Assembly: GCA_030562195.1 (NCBI GenBank)
Contig: CM060202.1
Coordinates: 6,882,001-6,946,000 of the forward strand
Reading direction: 5' to 3'
Source: Nipponacmea schrenckii
Lineage: Eukaryota; Mollusca; Gastropoda; Lottiidae
DNA length: 64,000 nt
The translations under genes and the position numbers were made by a program. Below are positions 38,401-53,400 of the stretch, in pieces. The notes below the pieces were generated by a model. It made no database searches. It was not told the origin of the DNA and worked only from the letters and a program-made list of their open reading frames with translations. Each line of letters starts with the position of its first letter. Positions within the stretch are counted from its first letter, which is position 1.

Positions 38401-41400
38401 CTACTTACACTACCTAAAAGTAAAGTGGACTGTTCATATTTATGTTTTGAACCAGACCTGGATATGCAAAGATATCTCTACTTGACTAGAGATGTTACTC
38501 CATTTTCTTTCATAATTATTGTGTTCAATTGGTCTGAATGAATTTCTAATATTATTTTCATAAGATGTCTGGGAAACTTTTTATACATTTTAAACTTCAA
38601 ATATATTATTTCTCTTTTACTATTCCATACATCAGATTTATTACTTATTAACACATAAATATAGTTATCTTTGACTGAAATCTAAATAGCCAGCTTGGAA
38701 ATTAAAGCATTTTGGTTTCCTGCTGATCTCACTAAAATATACTAAAAAAAAATCTTTCCTAATTTTGCCGTTAAATGGACTGTGAAAGATATTTGATATT
38801 TTCTTTCCGTAAAACTGATCTATTATATCCTGTCTTTATTACGAGAAAATGACTGTATATTGATTGAGTAAGGCGTTAAGTCCACATTATCAAATAGTTA
38901 TCTTAAATCAGTCTATAGAATTATTACAGCCAAACTTTTATACAAATACATTACAAGATTCATCATCGATACTGAACTATGTAGAGTGCTCAATGTTATT
39001 TAACACATATTCTATGTACTGTACAACACAATCTAAATTGTATTTTATCAATCTCCTCTTCTGAATTGAACATCAGCTTCTCCTCTGAACTAAATTATCA
39101 GCTTCTCCTTTGAAGTGAACATCAACTTCTCTTCTGAACTAATCATCAGTTTCTCTTCTGAAGTAAACATCAACTTCTCTTCTGAACTAATCATCAGTTT
39201 CTCTTCTGAAATAAAGCACCAGCTTTTCTTCTGAACTAAATCCTCAGCTTCTCTTCTGAAGTAAATCCTCAGCTTCTCTTCTGAAGTAAATCATCAGCTT
39301 CTCTTCTGAATTGAACATCAACTTCTCTTCTGAACTTAATCATCAGTTTCTCTTCTGAACTTAATCATCAGTTTCTCTTCTAAATTGAACATCAGCTTCT
39401 CTTCTAAATTGAACATCAGCTTCTCTTCTAAATTGAACATCAGCTTCTCTTCTAAATTGAACACTAGCTTCTTTGCTGAACTTAACATAAGCTTAACTGT
39501 ATTACCAATGCTCAATCTCCCAACAACATATTATTCAACATTTCCTCTGAGGGATTTCAGTTGCAGCAGATGTACTCTGTTCAAGTATAGATGTGGGTTA
39601 AAGTCCACAAGTAAAAGTGTACAAATATCTGCTCTAACTAAAGGGTTATTTTAACCTTGTTCTTTATACATGCAGCACTTTCTACAGATATTCTGATAGC
39701 TTAGACAGACTTGGGAACAATTCCAATTCATAGCAGAAGAAACAGATAGTGTTATCATTTCATTAAAAAATCATACCAAATACCATTTAGTCATGCCTTT
39801 GTTCTTATTTTTAATAAACAATGAAATAAAACAGAAAATTATCCGAGTGTAAAAATAGAATTCCACAGTGAACTGTTATCTCTATCAGAGTCGAGAACCA
39901 GCATTTTAAATTATTACTTTCTTGATCAATATTGCTGTACCAAAGTACATTTTTAGTCTTCTCATTCAAGTAGATCACTAACATAAACATAACCAAACCA
40001 CTAATCAAGAGTTTTATAGTAACCAACTTTTCAACATAATTATTACATTGTCATCATCATTTTTACCAGATATTCTATGTAAAACTTGCTCAATAAAACA
40101 CAGTAGTATAGCAAAAATTATGTCCCTTATTTTACCCCTAAATGCTGCTAAGGACTTCTTATCAAAAAACAACAATTATATTGAGGAATAATGAACCCAA
40201 AAAATGTTCAATGAAAATAGTTGGTTTTTACCACGTATAGAAAAATATTAGAAATTAATGACCTTTTTAAATTTTAATTTATTAAAAATTTTTTGATAAA
40301 ACCATGAAATATGTTCTCACTTATTCAAGCCAAAACATGCAATGCTTTAGGTTAAAAGAAATGCGCCATAATAATATGGTTTATTGATAGCAAGGGTATA
40401 TATTGATAGCAAGGGTATATTGATAGTAAATGTAAATGATACATCTAATTTGGTATTTTATAGGAGTTCTAGTGTAAAGTATATAATATTAAATTATATC
40501 ACATTTAATCAGTAATTTACTAATATTACTGATAGTATCTTTAGGTTATAGTACTATTTAACTAGTTCATCTTCAGAAGACTTTTAAATAATGGAATTTT
40601 CACCATACCTTTCAGCCAACACAAAACTAATGAGAAAATTTCTTAATTCTTAAAAATTTAAATCAAGATGTTTTAATTGTCAATTGTTAGAATCAATCCA
40701 ATCAGATTTTACTGCATTATCAATATCATAAAGTTATCAAGAACATGGCCTAAAGTAGGATGCATAATTTTTTTTTAAGGTAAGAATTAAGAATTCATAT
40801 CAAGTTGTTGCTGGGTTAAATTTGCCCCCCTAAATTCTTGTCCTATTATTTTACATTCAAAGGCTCTTAGTCCAAAACTTCCAGGAACTTAAATACAAGA
40901 AGAGATGAATGAAGGTACCAATAATATGTGTAAATAATGTGGACCCAGAAGTGATAAGGTTTCTAGGTTATCAGATAAACAACATCCCAATAGACTATCA
41001 ATTTTCTTAACCAATAATCTAAGGTTATGGCGAGGTTCTTTAGCACAAATCGGTTAGAGCGTTGGTATTTTCATGACATCATTTCCTTGGTTACGTCGAA
41101 CAAATGCTGGCTATTGGTTCAGATTTTTTATCTGGGTGTGAAGGCCTGAAAACCTTGAGCTATGGATTCCAATCTCAATCGGCCTGTGAAAGTCCAATGA
41201 CCTTCAATATGCCATCTTCACTAACAATTCCAGTCAACCCAGATGTAAATGGGTATGGATAATATGGGAAAGATCAATGCCAAGAGGTTTGGTCAAGGTC
41301 CAGCTGGTAGAAAGGATCCTTAACTGTGAACTAGAAGAAGTTATCCTTGCAAAATATAGTTGTTTCTCTCTTTGGTCAAACAGAGACTAATTTTAATCTC

Positions 41401-44400
41401 TAATATCTCCTTTTAGATCAATGTTTACAAACTTGTGATTTTAAAATTGGAAAGTTCGACTTAAAATCAGTTATATATATTACACAAAACCTAGCTGTAA
41501 CTTTGTTTACATTATGGATGACGGATCCTTTGAAATGAAATATGTGATGGTCTTTTACGATTTATTGAGCTAATAAAAATGAATGGCATAAAAAAGGAAA
41601 TATTCTATTGATAACAAATTGTCTGGTTTCAAACATTCTCCTATTTAGTGTTATGGAAAGAGATCTATAAGTTAAGGATTTCGAATTTTTGTGTCTGGCG
41701 CTAATTCCAGAGGAGTCTTTGATACTTGCAAATATGTCAAGCTTTGCTGGTTAACAAAAGCAATATTTAAGAAAGCTAGAGCAAGAAATGAAATATTATA
41801 GGACGTTTGGGATAAATATATTATTTTATTATACTGCTTTCTGTGTAATCTGAACACACATTCAGGTTTTCATTGTTAAAAAGAAACTTAAAAGAAAGGC
41901 CATTTTGAAAAGAACAACTACAATATTTGCATGGAGATTAATCTTTTTTGTTTTTTATATTTGATATTTATCTACCTTCAATATCAGACATAATGTTGTA
42001 ATTATCTCTTTTATACCTTCATGAATGTAACAAAATCTACACAGGTGTAGCAGACGTATAAATCATCCACCATTAAAATATTTGACTTCTGCATCAAAAA
42101 GAGAGTGAAAAAAAGGCGGGAAAAATGTGTGCATCCTCCTACATGTGTAACAGATATAGAGTAGGCCTACTGTATGATGTAATTGGCTACCATATGCAAA
42201 ATGTAGATGAAAGGCATTGAGTCTTTAAATATTGAGTGCATTTATCAAAGTAAGAATTTATTTTAGGATTCCTGAAGTTCTATGAATGCTGAAAGGTTCT
42301 TCCTTCTCTGTACTAGAACACAATCAAAGACATTAAATTATTGGGTGTGAGATGTTGATGTTGAAAGCATCAGGTACTTTGTATATCACCTGGAGATAGC
42401 TGTAGGTAGTCCTGCTTGACAATTAAGGGTCCATATGTCTTAGCTTAAAAGAAATATGTATATGTTAATCTATATCTATTAAGAAACAAGAAACTTGCAA
42501 CTGTATATTGAAAGAAAGGGAACATTAATATGTAATATCAACAAGTGTCCTAAAGATCCTTTCCTGAGCTGATTTTATAAACTTTACAATTTCTAAAATA
42601 ACATCCATTTATCATGCAAGTACTTCTAAAGTTTTTTAAACACTATCTAAAATGGATTTACTTTTAGGTCATAGGGACAAAACCAAATTAATCCATTGAC
42701 ACTGGTGATAAAGGGTTAAGAAAAGTCAAATTACTTACATAATATGTTTAATTTAGCTGTCTTACTGCGAATACCACTAACATTTTCTGTTGCACCAACT
42801 TGACATTGATAAATAGCATCATCTGATAACTCCACATCAACTATCTGTAGGTTGTATTCCCCTAGGAGAGACAGAAGATACAAATATCATGATGGATAAA
42901 TGATGAGAGATCATATTTATTCATTCAATATCATTAATCTAAAGTCTGTCAGCTGGAAATGAAGGGTTAATAGAGAAATGACATATAAATATAGTATTAG
43001 TATTAAAAAGACATCTTGGATTACTATTTCATTACATAGTACAAAATTCACTAATCGAAAAAATGGCTAAATTCAGTGGAATAATGAAATACTGGTAGTG
43101 TACATCTCCATATATTTTCAAACCAGACAAAATTATTACAAAAAAGTTTCTGCATAATGACTGGAAAATCTGCTTATCAGTTTTTAAATTGATTTAGTGT
43201 TTACCCTCTATCCATAATTAGCTAATACCTGAGGAAATTTTTGAAAATAATTGTCAAAAAACACTACAATATATGGTATTTGGACCAAAAACATGAGTTA
43301 AGTGTGTTGCTTGTAAATTCCAGGCTGATGCCAAAACACCAATTAGACCCCAAACAATAATTTCATGATTTTCTGTCGTACATGATAGTAAATCATAATT
43401 CTTCAATGTTTTTGTCTGAAGTGGAGTAGAGTAGAGTAGTGGGCAATGAATGCTAACAATGATAAATCAAGAAACCAATGGGCTGGATGACCAGGAAAAT
43501 TGGTTTATTCTCGCTAATCTTTTATATTTGATAATCTAATCTACATAGGAAATGAAGTGAAATAATGGAGACAAATGTCATCATAACTTATTTTCACATG
43601 AATTAACTTTACAAAATCAGTTGGATCAAAAGAGAAAAAAAAGATTTCTTCCCTTTTCAAGTCTTTGAGGTGATTCCAAATAATGCTCAGACTTTTAACA
43701 GTTAAATACCACTTTTCAAAAAATGCCAGTGGCAGGATCCGTTCGAGATCCATTCTGTTTCTCCTTGTTTAATGTACTTTTTATATGCTTATTTTTAAGA
43801 TGGTGTACCCTTATTTCAATTTTACATTTAGCAGACCTGATGAAGTTTGCTTATCTGAAACATACATTTGCTGAGTTAGATTTGCTCTCATCAATTTGTT
43901 CTAGGATGTATTTGTTTCAAATTATGACCTGGTATTATCATTTGTTTAGCTCAATATCTGTGCAGCATCAACAGAATAGTTAAAATACACTAGACAACAA
44001 CAAAAAACTAAATAATTATTGAGTTGAAACTAAATATTAACAAACATGAAAGAATCACTCTGCCATCCTTGTACAGCAAATATTGCACCTAATATAGATA
44101 GGGAGCTGAGATTAGATTTTTGGCAGATAACTGACACTAATAAAGGATTAACCAACTCTTTAGAAAATAAATGCCTATGCATTTGAATTGCATAGTTTAT
44201 AGCCACATGCAATTAGAATGGAAATTATCAGATGAGAAAGTTCATTTCCATCAAATAAATATCTTTTAAAGAGATCTACTAGATCACATTTGTTTAACCC
44301 CTTGGCCACAATAAAGAGAAATCAGTCTGGTTTAGAGGCTATAATCTCCAATCTGACAGTTGGCTCATTTCGTTTTCGCAAATGTCACAATATGACAATC

Positions 44401-47400
44401 TTTATTAAAATAAAGATGGATCGGAGTCCATTAACAGTCTTTAAGAGATATCACAAGTTAATCAGAAATTTTAATAAAGTTACCAGTGATGATATCTTTA
44501 TCCGTCTTGATCCATGTTTATGCGCTTCCTGTTCAGACGTAAGATTATCCTGTTCAATCTTGCATATTTCATTGTCCTCATTTTCTACTATCTAATGTCA
44601 AAGAAGCCATTAAAATTCTTTGTAAAAGGTCATGAATTCACGTGCTCAAATTTCATAGAGATCTTTTGTAACATTGTGCAATGCATGAAAGCAGGGCAGG
44701 TTATAAGTAGTTAGTTTCTACTTTTCACTGCCGTCTTCAGTAGACTGGAATCACTGGTAAAGTACTTTTTAGTAATGTATTAACCTATGATTAAAGATTG
44801 ATAATATATAGAAGATAATACAATTTAATTAGACAGAGTATCTTCTATGAAAGATTCTCCACTTCCAGGAAAAGTAAGAAATTCCCAAGTGCAGATATAA
44901 CCAATACGACATCATCACTTCCATTTCAATATTATATCCTTTGATTTTTGATTGCTTACATAATGTAAATGAAATGAAATGAATGGAGTTTTACGTCCTA
45001 CTATTCTGCACCTTATGGGCTAATGAAGACAGAAAACGCAATGCATTGTGCAATGCGGGAAATTTTGCAAGGACAGCAGCATAAGCCTACTCTTTTTGCG
45101 ATTCCCAACTGCACAGCCTGAAGCACACAAGGCCTCTATCAATTTGGAATTTAGATAACTACCTTCCTAGAACTTCATCACTCTATTTCAACAATCTTTT
45201 CTTAATGGCTTCAACACCTTCATTTAATACTAACAATAAGTCAAGGGACAATCTCTAGTGGGTGCTAGGACTAGACCAAAATCTATCAAGAGTTGACCGG
45301 TAAATTGATGAGATGACCAGTAAATTAAAGGGTAGGGAGAACAATGAGAGGAAAGTAATGATTTTTACGATAATCAGGTATAATAGTCCCGACACTGTGG
45401 CTAAAAATAAATCAATAATAACAGTTCTACAGGCAATCATTGTTTTTTTACCTCGCTCCACTCCTTTCTCTATCAAGTCATCATGTATTCTGTCTGGTAT
45501 TGGGACATATTCTAATTAAATGAAGTGTTTTCACTTTTTCTTACATTGTAAGCTGTAAAAATAATCGCTTACACTTTCTTTACACACTTATAGTCTGGCT
45601 GTAATAGTTCAAATATTGAGTCTAGCATATAGGACTCAGCCCACAAAAAATTCTGCAGTAATGATTTTATGAGTTCTAATCTTGATCGGTGTGTGAAAGT
45701 CTGCTGGCCTTGAATAAGTCATCTTCACTCACAATTCCAGTCCACCCAGCTGTAAATGGGTATGGATAATCTGGGAAAGATCAATGCCAAGAGGTTTGGC
45801 CAAGGACCAGCTGGTAGAAAGGATCACTGTCACGTGAAAAAATAGTTTTTATTGTATTCTATTTCAGGTTTCTCATAAGCCTGTTAGCTTCTTGACCACC
45901 ATTCTTCTTCTTAGTTTTTCAAATTGCATTTAGAACTTTGTCTCTCAATCCACATTTCAAGATCTCCTGCATGATCCAAAAACTTCATAAGTAGCCAAAT
46001 CCATTATGTAATGTTCAATTAAAAGAAAGAATGATGAATCATAAACCACACAAGATATTCTATAATACATGTAGCCTACATGTTTAACTTTCAAATTGAA
46101 ATCTAATTCTATAGGATCAACTTATCAGGTTACAAAATTTGTAAATGAAACTATAGCGAAATATATGATTTAAACCTCATTTCTGGTCTATTTTTCTTCA
46201 TAAAAATTTCTATTTGAATAAGTCTGACACAATAACATGAAGTTGTAGGTTTCAAATGAACAACAATTTGATTTGGTTAGTCTGATTTGAGATTTGGCAA
46301 ATTTAACTTGGCATTAACCAGAATTTCCCGCCGGAATGATTTTTGGAAACTACTTATTGAAGTATTCTAGCAAATTCATTTTTGTGACCCCTTTTTTCCT
46401 GAAAAAATATTTTGAACATTTTTATTGCCTAATTCGTTGAATTTCTAACAACAATACCTAGGCCTACATTTCAATGTCCGAAAAAAGCTTCTTATAAATT
46501 CAATATTTTCTAAAACTGAATGAAAATCCAAAACCTCATCTTGCATGTATTTATTTTTCGGACGTTTTCAAGAATCATAACTAAAGATATCACTTACAAG
46601 AATATCTTCATCAAGTGAAGAAAATATGACGACATTCTGACAATCACTATAAAATAATAAAAACTGTACATGAAGGTTAAATATCTCATCTGCACGCAAT
46701 TTATCTTTAAAAATAAATATAGCTGCCTGTCATCACTTTTTGTTTGTTTATTTCTTGCATGATGCATGTCTGACTTGACTTCTTTCGAAAACATGACTCT
46801 TATTTCAATGGTAGCAAACACAGAATTTGAAAAAGGAGTGATGAAGATTGTTTGTTTAGCAAGGACAAACCGCCCTAAGACATTGCAATCACTTGAAGCT
46901 GACTGTATTTTAACAGATGTGAAGAATATGGAGGCTGTTTGTGGCATTGTTAAGATCTTCTGATAAGAATACCTGATAGATACACCATTACTACCTCCTT
47001 CTTTCTACTCTCTAATCAAATGAACATTAGTACAGTCAATTGTAGTAAAAACATGGTGTGATGTCTGAGAAATGGGGTGTGAAATTGCATATTAATTTGT
47101 CTTCAGATGTGACATTTTACAAAATGTGGCATAACTGTAGAATGTCAACACTTCTCCCATTTTTTCAGCGCAAATGTAAATTCTAAAGGGAAGTCATGAC
47201 ATAAATGAAGGAATCAGTTTTATGTAGCGACACTGATGACACATTTTGTATCAATCTCATCACTTCTCTGAGGCTTATGTGGACAGATGGCAATTCCTGA
47301 AATAAGTGATGCTAATGGAATGTCTTTGATTAAACCAGCTCATGCCAGAAAATTAGTTTTGACAAGTGAATATGAATTTTAATTATATCTCATTAAAATA

Positions 47401-50400
47401 ATTATTTGATTGCTGTTTTTAATTCCCATAAACAAAAGTCTAAAGAAAACAATTGCAACAAATACAGCAAATACATTTTCTTGCAGTTGAAAATCAAAAT
47501 ATCTTGTCAAGTTTTGCTGTAATTACGTGAACCCTGGGCCTGAGATAAGAAATGGAAAGGATCATAGTACAATCTCTAATGTCCCCCCTACATATACATC
47601 ACATATCTGAAACATCCTTTGAATCCATTTAAGACTTGTCAATAGTGTTTCTAGAGGAGTGTTGTCCCCTAATTCCCCCTCTCAAACATTTTACTTAGGC
47701 TAACAAAAAGCCTTTGAATCTGTGACAAAAAGTGACAGAATTTAAAAAAATAACTTCAGAACATATTAATATTAGGGATCACGAAATTGTCAAATTGCTG
47801 AACACCCCCACTGTGTAGGATGTCCTCGAATGTCTTCCCAATTACAAAATGAAGGTAATTTGAACAAAGTTCATTTGGTTTATTTTTATACCAGTCTGTT
47901 CTTGATTGAACTAATCCGAAATAACGCCATTACATATGGACTGTAAATACTGTGTATTAAATAGATTAACTTGTCAAATGACATCATTCTGTTTTTTTCT
48001 GATATGCCAGCAGTAGAAAAAATAATCTTAATTCCTTCCACAGCTTGTGGTTTCATTTTCATGGCTACTTCTTTTCCTATTCTAAATGTTACTAAGTCAA
48101 TGATCACACTGTGGTTTTCTTTTAGTATTTCTAATTGTGTTGAATGATGTTATGCCTTTTGTCAGATGCTCTCTAAAACTTGGTGCCCAACCTGACATAC
48201 TATACTAGTCACCCTTATGAGTGGCAGTCACCCTTAGAAACCTCTCTGAAAGAGTGGGAATCAGGGCCCTCAAGCATTATTTATATTGTGAACATATTTT
48301 TTTTCACATTATTTTCTAATATTTGGACTACATGTTCTAGTAAGATACTCCATAAATTGATGGTTTGAAAAAAGGGTAGAAGAAGTAAATAGTTAGACCA
48401 TGATGCAATATCATCTTAATCAGAAACATTAAAGGGATACTGCATCTTAGCATGAATATAAAATTTTATTTCTCAAGAATGGTCAATATGAGTATATATT
48501 CATCCATGAACTAACCTGGTGTCATAAAGCAACAGAAACCTTAGAATCTTGAATACTTACAAAACTAAGTCATTTTCGATAAACGCTTAATTAATTTATT
48601 AAGCGTTTTTCAATAACAAAATGCATATTTAAGGATAATTACTTAGTTTTTTTTAGATAATCATTTGTTTCAAGTTTAAAAATATTTCAAATTTTATGTT
48701 CATTCTAAGACCTATTATCCCTTTAAAAATAGTCAAGATTAAACATGTGAACTCTACAAAAATACAGCAGTCTTGATTTAAAAATTGACAAAATGCCAGG
48801 AAATCAAAACAAATTCACTTATTAACCAATGACCAACAGGAAAATAAGTCAGCGATTATCTTCATAATTTTCATCAAAACAAATGTTTCAGTAGAAGTGA
48901 AATCAGAACAAAGTGATATTAAATGTTAGCAGACGGTCAAATGTTAGGAATTGATGGTGTGTTGAACTGATAATTTCGTCTAAAGTTTGATAACTACTAT
49001 CTTATCAATTCATAAACCTTCAGGTATAGAGAAATTATTCTTAATAAACATCTGTTAGAACTTATTTCAGATAGATTTTCATAGTACAAAATATTCTGGG
49101 CTTCTCCAAAGGTAGGGTACCTGGGACCTGTTTTACAAAATTTTAACAGAGATACAATCAAGATTTTAAGAAATAAGTAACCTGATTGGTTAATACAAAC
49201 TCAATTTTTGTAATTGAACAATCTGACCATTGGAACACTAAAATCATCCTAAGTTAAGTTTTCGTGAAACAGGCTCCTGTTTCAAATAAAACAAACGTTA
49301 TTCCTTGAGAGAAATGAAACATCATGATATTCAGATATGTAACCAGCTGAATAATGGGCAAGACTGCCAATAAACTGTATGAGTGAACAAACTATAGTAC
49401 ATTGTTCTAGTAAGACATGTCTTTTGATGCAAAGATCTGCAAAATAATTCAGAATGTATGTATTTGAGTGTTAATGTATTTATCAACTGCACAGTTTATG
49501 TACTCGTACAGCTTTATCATTCAAATTTCCTTGCAACATATAGAATAAATCTAAATGTAAGCAGGTTGAAAACTATTGGTTACTAGTGCAAATTCCAAAA
49601 ACCAACAGGCTTTTATAGTATTTTTAAGGTGTTCTTCTAGGCTTTTGAAGATGTGTAGACCATAGATCAACTACATGGTTCACATGGTCTTTCACTCAAG
49701 AAGTAGCACCACTGGTTCTGAATTATTTAAGATAAGTTTATCAACAAGAGATATAATATCCAGATTTGATCTGTGATAAGCACACTTGGGAAAATCAATC
49801 TGAAAACATTGGTCAGCAGAAGTTCAACTTATTTCAGATTTCTGATCAGCATCTGACATCATCCCTGGTAGAATACTGTATGAAAGAGAAGTGGCAATCA
49901 GGAATTTTTTCAACAGGTTTTAGTAAATCATTCTAGCCATCATATATGCAAATGTTTTCTTGAATTGCAGCCGAGCTAGAATTCAATTTTTATTTGTTAA
50001 AGTGATATTGATAGCTGAAATTGATTTCGTCTGAAAAAATAAAATTTTGATGACTGTATCACTTGAAGTGTATCATGATGTTTTCTTCATTTTGTACTGG
50101 ACACAATATTTACCAGCATGATACTAATAAAGGTCTGACCAGTATCAACAGATAAAAGGAAAACAGGATAAGTGCAGTACAACTAACCAGATGTGTTTTA
50201 CATCTATAGTCTGTTTTATATATTGGTGTTCTAAATTTATAGTCAGTCTAATAAAACATAACAATATCTACTAACTTACCTAGTTTACGACCAGAACCAA
50301 TCTGCGTATCTCTACCAATCATGGAATAACGAGGATACCATTGCAAGTTTCGGTCAATTCCAAGTGCAAATTTATCCTTTGTCCATTGGACATCGCCTCT

Positions 50401-53400
50401 TCGATCAGATACAGTACATTTGAGTATAATAGTACTACCCTGGATAGCGTTGGTATTTTCTGGTTCAACTATAAATCGTTGTAAGCTTGAACCTGTAATA
50501 CCAATTAAAATATATTTTTTTATGCTTCGTTGATAGGTGTTTTGGAGAAAAGCTAAAAAATGAAAGTAGAAAAGATGAAGTTACCAGGTTCAAATAAACG
50601 GCTTACATGCTGATAATAATAACGGTACTGACACGCTTTATGACTCATGTGGTCTCAATTAGCCAAAACACAAATCATTCCCAACTACTGTTTAAATGGG
50701 ACTATTTCTTGTTTAAGTCAAAGAGTACCGAGCAGTACTAAATAGTTCTTTTCATGATTATAATGGTGGATTTAAATGTTCTTTTTATTGATGTAGCCCA
50801 AGTATTATGTTTTTTTTCTTCTAATGAAAAATGAGAAATAGTCTCCAACACAAAGGATATTAAGACAGACGGTCAACTATAATAGATGAGCATAATATTG
50901 AGATTGGATGAAAAATCAACAAAATTTGGGGACTATTTTTTGCAGAAGCCAGCTGGTGATAATCAGACGGCCATTAAATCATCTGACTCATCCTTCTTAA
51001 TTCTGATTCAATTTTCTAATTATTTTATGAAATACTCGTAGTGGTTAATTTCTGGTTTAAACTGGCTGACCTGACTATTCTAACACATAATTCAATTAGT
51101 TGCGTTCCTAAACACTTCCTTTTACATTTGGTGTGCGTGTTTGCCAAAATGTCAACTTTTACAATAATGTTAGTTCAAAGATATTGAAGAAAGTGATTGA
51201 AATCAGAAAAATGTGTCCAGAAAAAGTAATATGTCGAGAAATGTTTATTCAATATGGCTGAGTCAATATTTTATGTCATCAACTAAACTGAAATTGGTGC
51301 TGAAGACACAATCAGAGAAAATTGTAACAGACGCAATAGAAAAACATGCATCAATTCTTTCTACAAAACTTAAATATTTAATGATGTGCATTTGAATTAA
51401 TCTTGAAAACTCAAACCGCGTCTGGATTTTTTGTGACCCCAAAGGATTTCCTAATGACACAATGATGTGCTGTCAAAGTGTCCTTAAAGGAATAAATTTG
51501 TTAAATATTTTTGATCAATACTATTTTTCATACAGGTATTGAATTGTATGATGAATTTACATAGAATTGTGATTTTGTTAGGCTGAGATGTGTTCCATCA
51601 AATGTTGCCTAAAGAAAATTTTAAAATGATTTTATCAATGACATCTGTTGAAAATTCTTTATAATAAAATAGTAAATGATAAAAAACATTAGATTAAACA
51701 CAAGGGCAGACATTTTTGATACACATATTATATGCTAATCACAAATGCCTCCATGATTTATTGCCCTTGGCTCGATAAATACAGTAAATTTGGTTGTAAA
51801 TAAGGTAAGTTTGACCATCAAAAATCTACATGTAGGAAATATAAGACCTACAAGCAAAATATGGTTGAATGGTGCATAATTTTCCTAATCAAGTGCATCT
51901 TAATACCATTTTCTTAATCGTGATAAACAGAACATCTCTAAGACTTCAACCACCTTGAATAAATCAAGGATGAAATCAGACCTGATGGTTTCAGACCATT
52001 GTGGAAATGAACAAGTCAAATCAAGTTCAAGATGTAGCAGTATTGCTTCCACCTGAAGCAAACATTTTGATGGAATTTGATACAGAAATAGTCTGGCGCA
52101 GGTGAGACATGGTCCAGTGTATTAGCACTGATAGCCATGTTTATTTTCAACAGATCCTTCCTCAAGATAGATTCAAAATAATTGGCTAATTAAGGTTACC
52201 AATTTATGACAAATTCCGCTGATTAGCTGCGGAGATGAAAAGTTAGTTTGATTCCACATAAACAGATGGCCCAAGATGGCTGAAGAAAAACTATCAACTG
52301 TTTGGTTATTGGAGCAACAAACGAATGTGGGAGAACGAGCATTGATAAAAAACATTTCAACAAATCATTAGAGGAAAGGCAGGTTGTTTTCTGTGACTTC
52401 TGCTATTTCTGTAAGCCGTCTGCTACACAAGTTTCGAACACAACATGGATATTTACCAAATAACTGATAATACCATGAGAAGCAGTGAACCACACTGGTT
52501 TTAACGAAGTTGTAACGTTAGAAATATCTCTATTTCATTGCCTGATATTGGAAAAGTATCGGCTTTATTGACCTAACTCATAGAAACCTATCATTTACCG
52601 TCCAATATCAGTTAAACAAAACCTCTAGGTTCAACCCAAATCATCCAACACACTCGCTTCTATTTTCACAATTGACGTTTCCCTATCAATTAAATGTGAT
52701 TTGGATAAAATTGAACTGTTAAAGAAGAGTCTGGCTTTTTTCCTGGCCTTTCCCATGGGATGTGGAATAATGAATTTGATTGGAAAAAATCACCTGATAA
52801 TCCATTTAATGTAAGGTCTTTAATTTGATACAAGACCACTTTTTTAGCCAATTAATTCCGCTGTTCTTTTTCAACAACAAAAAAATCGAAAACGTTAACA
52901 TGATTATGGTTGCTGTTAATTAAGAGTTAAAGCCGGTCAAATCAACCTTGACATGCGAATCGGAAACCATAATTTGTCAATTCAAATTAGAAAATTTTTG
53001 GAGCTTATAAACAATTCTTACTGACATATGACAATTTTTCTTGTACTGGACACTTTTTTTATGAAAGAAAAAACATCTTCCAATACAGTTGAATTTGCAA
53101 AAATTTCACATTCACATTGCTGCGATTTGTAAACAGGATTTTGTGTATCAACTTTTTTTTCAGGATCAATTCATATTTCTTAACTTGTCGAATATTATAA
53201 TTTGTAAGAAATTTTCAGTAGATATCTTGAGGAACCAGGCCCCTATTTCATAAAATTTTAACCAAGACACAATTTTTTAGAAGATTTTAAGAAATACAGT
53301 AACCTGATTGGATAATAAAAACTCAATTTTAGTGATTGACCAATCTGACCATTGAAACACTAAAATCATCCTAGGTTAAGTTTTCGTGAAACAGGCTCCA

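Noticed and set aside
41040..41101. Functional tRNA gene
   Set aside because: An A-box-like segment is present, but there is no cloverleaf, the B box is weak, and the sequence continues into a repeated SINE body.
46594..46963. Opposite-strand ORF pair of 65-117 codons in KIRREL intron 2
   Set aside because: No recognisable domain, no splice linkage to neighbours, and composition like the surrounding intron.
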